Shown in pieces: positions 63,481 through 64,000 of a DNA stretch of 64,000 nucleotides. A program made the translations under genes and the position numbers. The stretch's first letter is position 1; each line of letters begins with the position of its first letter. The DNA is taken from contig CAUJIH010000015.1 in NCBI GenBank assembly GCA_963205275.1, positions 55,339 to 119,338 on the forward strand, given 5' to 3'. The DNA is from Verrucomicrobiota bacterium (GTDB lineage: Bacteria; Verrucomicrobiota; Verrucomicrobiia; Verrucomicrobiales; DEV007). The notes under the pieces are model-generated. The model was not told the origin of the DNA. It was given only the letters and a program-made list of their open reading frames with translations, and did no database searches.

Positions 63481-63975
63481 ATGAAATCACTCCCGTCTCT
63501 GCTTACAGCCCTCGCTCTTCTCTGCGGTTCTACATTCTTCCTCGCCGAGGCTCAGGAATTGCGATTGACAACATCGGACGCCAAAGCCCAGTTTGACAAA
63601 GCTGACCAGGCTTTAAATGCCGCTTGGAACGCAGCTAAATCAAAGCTTCTCGAAGAAGACTTTGCACGACTCAAACTGGACCAGAGAAACTGGCTGATCT
63701 ACCGGGATAATCTCGCCCGCTCACCCATCTTCGCAGGAGGAGATGGACAGGGGGAACTGGCGCTCACTTCTCCCTATTACCTCACCGCCGCTGCCGCTCT
63801 TGAGGAAGAACGAACGAAATGGGTCCTAGGACTGATCCGCGACTGGGATTGGAATAATGACCGCGCATTCAATAGTCTAGCGCAATCGGGTAGACTGGAA
63901 AAAGGCCAGAGGCTGTATGAAGTTTCTGGCTCAACAACCAAATCGAATCCGAGATGCCTACATACAACCGTCTGA
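63481..63975 (+). CDS. LprI-N/DUF1311-like secreted protein, apparently cut at the 3' end
   Basis: 164 residues in the present frame. A signal peptide (SLLTALALLCGSTFFLAEA) is followed by FDKADQALNAAWNAAKSKL and LKLDQRNWLIYRDNLARS, the pattern of the lysozyme-inhibitor LprI N-terminal domain (DUF1311). After AFNSLAQSGR (near 63890) the sequence changes to KGQRLYEVSGSTTKSNPRCL, which overlaps the leader of a putative IS30-type transposase. The natural C-terminus (a beta domain in relatives) seems to have been replaced, so the protein is probably a disrupted form. Its cell role would be in the envelope; lysozyme inhibition is only the family's name. Confidence 0.65.
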   Translation: MKSLPSLLTALALLCGSTFFLAEAQELRLTTSDAKAQFDKADQALNAAWNAAKSKLLEEDFARLKLDQRNWLIYRDNLARSPIFAGGDGQGELALTSPYYLTAAAALEEERTKWVLGLIRDWDWNNDRAFNSLAQSGRLEKGQRLYEVSGSTTKSNPRCLHTTV

Positions 63976-64000
63976 CCCCAGAACAACGCTACACCATCGA
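63954..64000 (+). mobile_element. Start of an IS30-family-like transposase gene
   Basis: From ATG at 63954 the frame reads MPTYNRLTPEQRYTI up to the window edge, matching the usual start of IS30-type transposases (Y..LT.EQRY.I). The gene overlaps the end of the LprI-like frame. The element's left end is probably about 63885-63900, where the LprI-like sequence stops resembling its family. Only 15 residues are visible, so the call is tentative. Confidence 0.5.

Noticed and set aside
1..64000. CRISPR arrays and rRNA genes
   Set aside because: No regularly spaced repeat series and no conserved rRNA segments were seen on either strand.

Overview
The window looks like chromosomal DNA from a member of the PVC superphylum, most likely a verrucomicrobium. 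The evidence is a secreted protein joining a DUF1080-type domain to a Planctomycetes/Verrucomicrobia-type dehydrogenase and haem-binding c-type cytochrome (20573-24316), a formylglycine sulfatase, a GH123/DUF4091-like protein, a large beta-helix carbohydrate-active protein and many proteins with signal peptides. The DNA is moderately GC-rich by eye. No rRNA or CRISPR array is visible.

Region 1 (1-12961) is a defence island read as one rightward operon that runs in from beyond the left edge. It holds the C-terminal part of a subtilisin-like peptidase, a DUF1156 DNA methyltransferase, an OLD-family ATPase-TOPRIM nuclease with a UvrD-type helicase (a Gabija-like pair), an AAA ATPase with a DUF4276/TOPRIM-like partner (a split-OLD-like pair), and a phospholipase D-SNF2 helicase. 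Gaps are 5-19 nt or ATGA overlaps, also across what look like separate defence modules. A tRNA-Arg(CCT) gene lies about 310 bp beyond the last gene, with its 3' end facing the island, as expected for a tRNA-targeted island.

Region 2 (13.4-32.4 kb) holds secreted and envelope functions: a sialidase-like BNR protein, an AhpD-like protein, a Kef-type antiporter, an S9 peptidase, a metallo-beta-lactamase-fold hydrolase, the PVC cytochrome, and an alpha-2-macroglobulin next to penicillin-binding protein 1C.

Region 3 (32.4-44.2 kb) has leuD, two tandem paralogous zinc-ribbon/acidic/membrane proteins, a lipoprotein of unknown role, a secreted barrel-like protein flanked by direct repeats, the GH123-like protein and a sulfatase. 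Several intergenic stretches here carry dispersed repeats and gene remnants.

Region 4 (44.2-64.0 kb) is mostly housekeeping: a complete pyruvate dehydrogenase operon (E1 alpha, E1 beta, E2, E3), the tightly packed set mnmG - unknown secreted protein - nadC - birA, a beta-helix protein, polyamine genes aguB-aguA, an aspartase fused to a cyclic-nucleotide-binding domain, a QueD-like protein and a flavin-dependent monooxygenase. Two perfect 16-bp parS-type palindromes lie inside mnmG and birA, which suggests this part is close to the chromosome origin. At the right edge an LprI-like gene appears cut by an IS30-like transposase gene.
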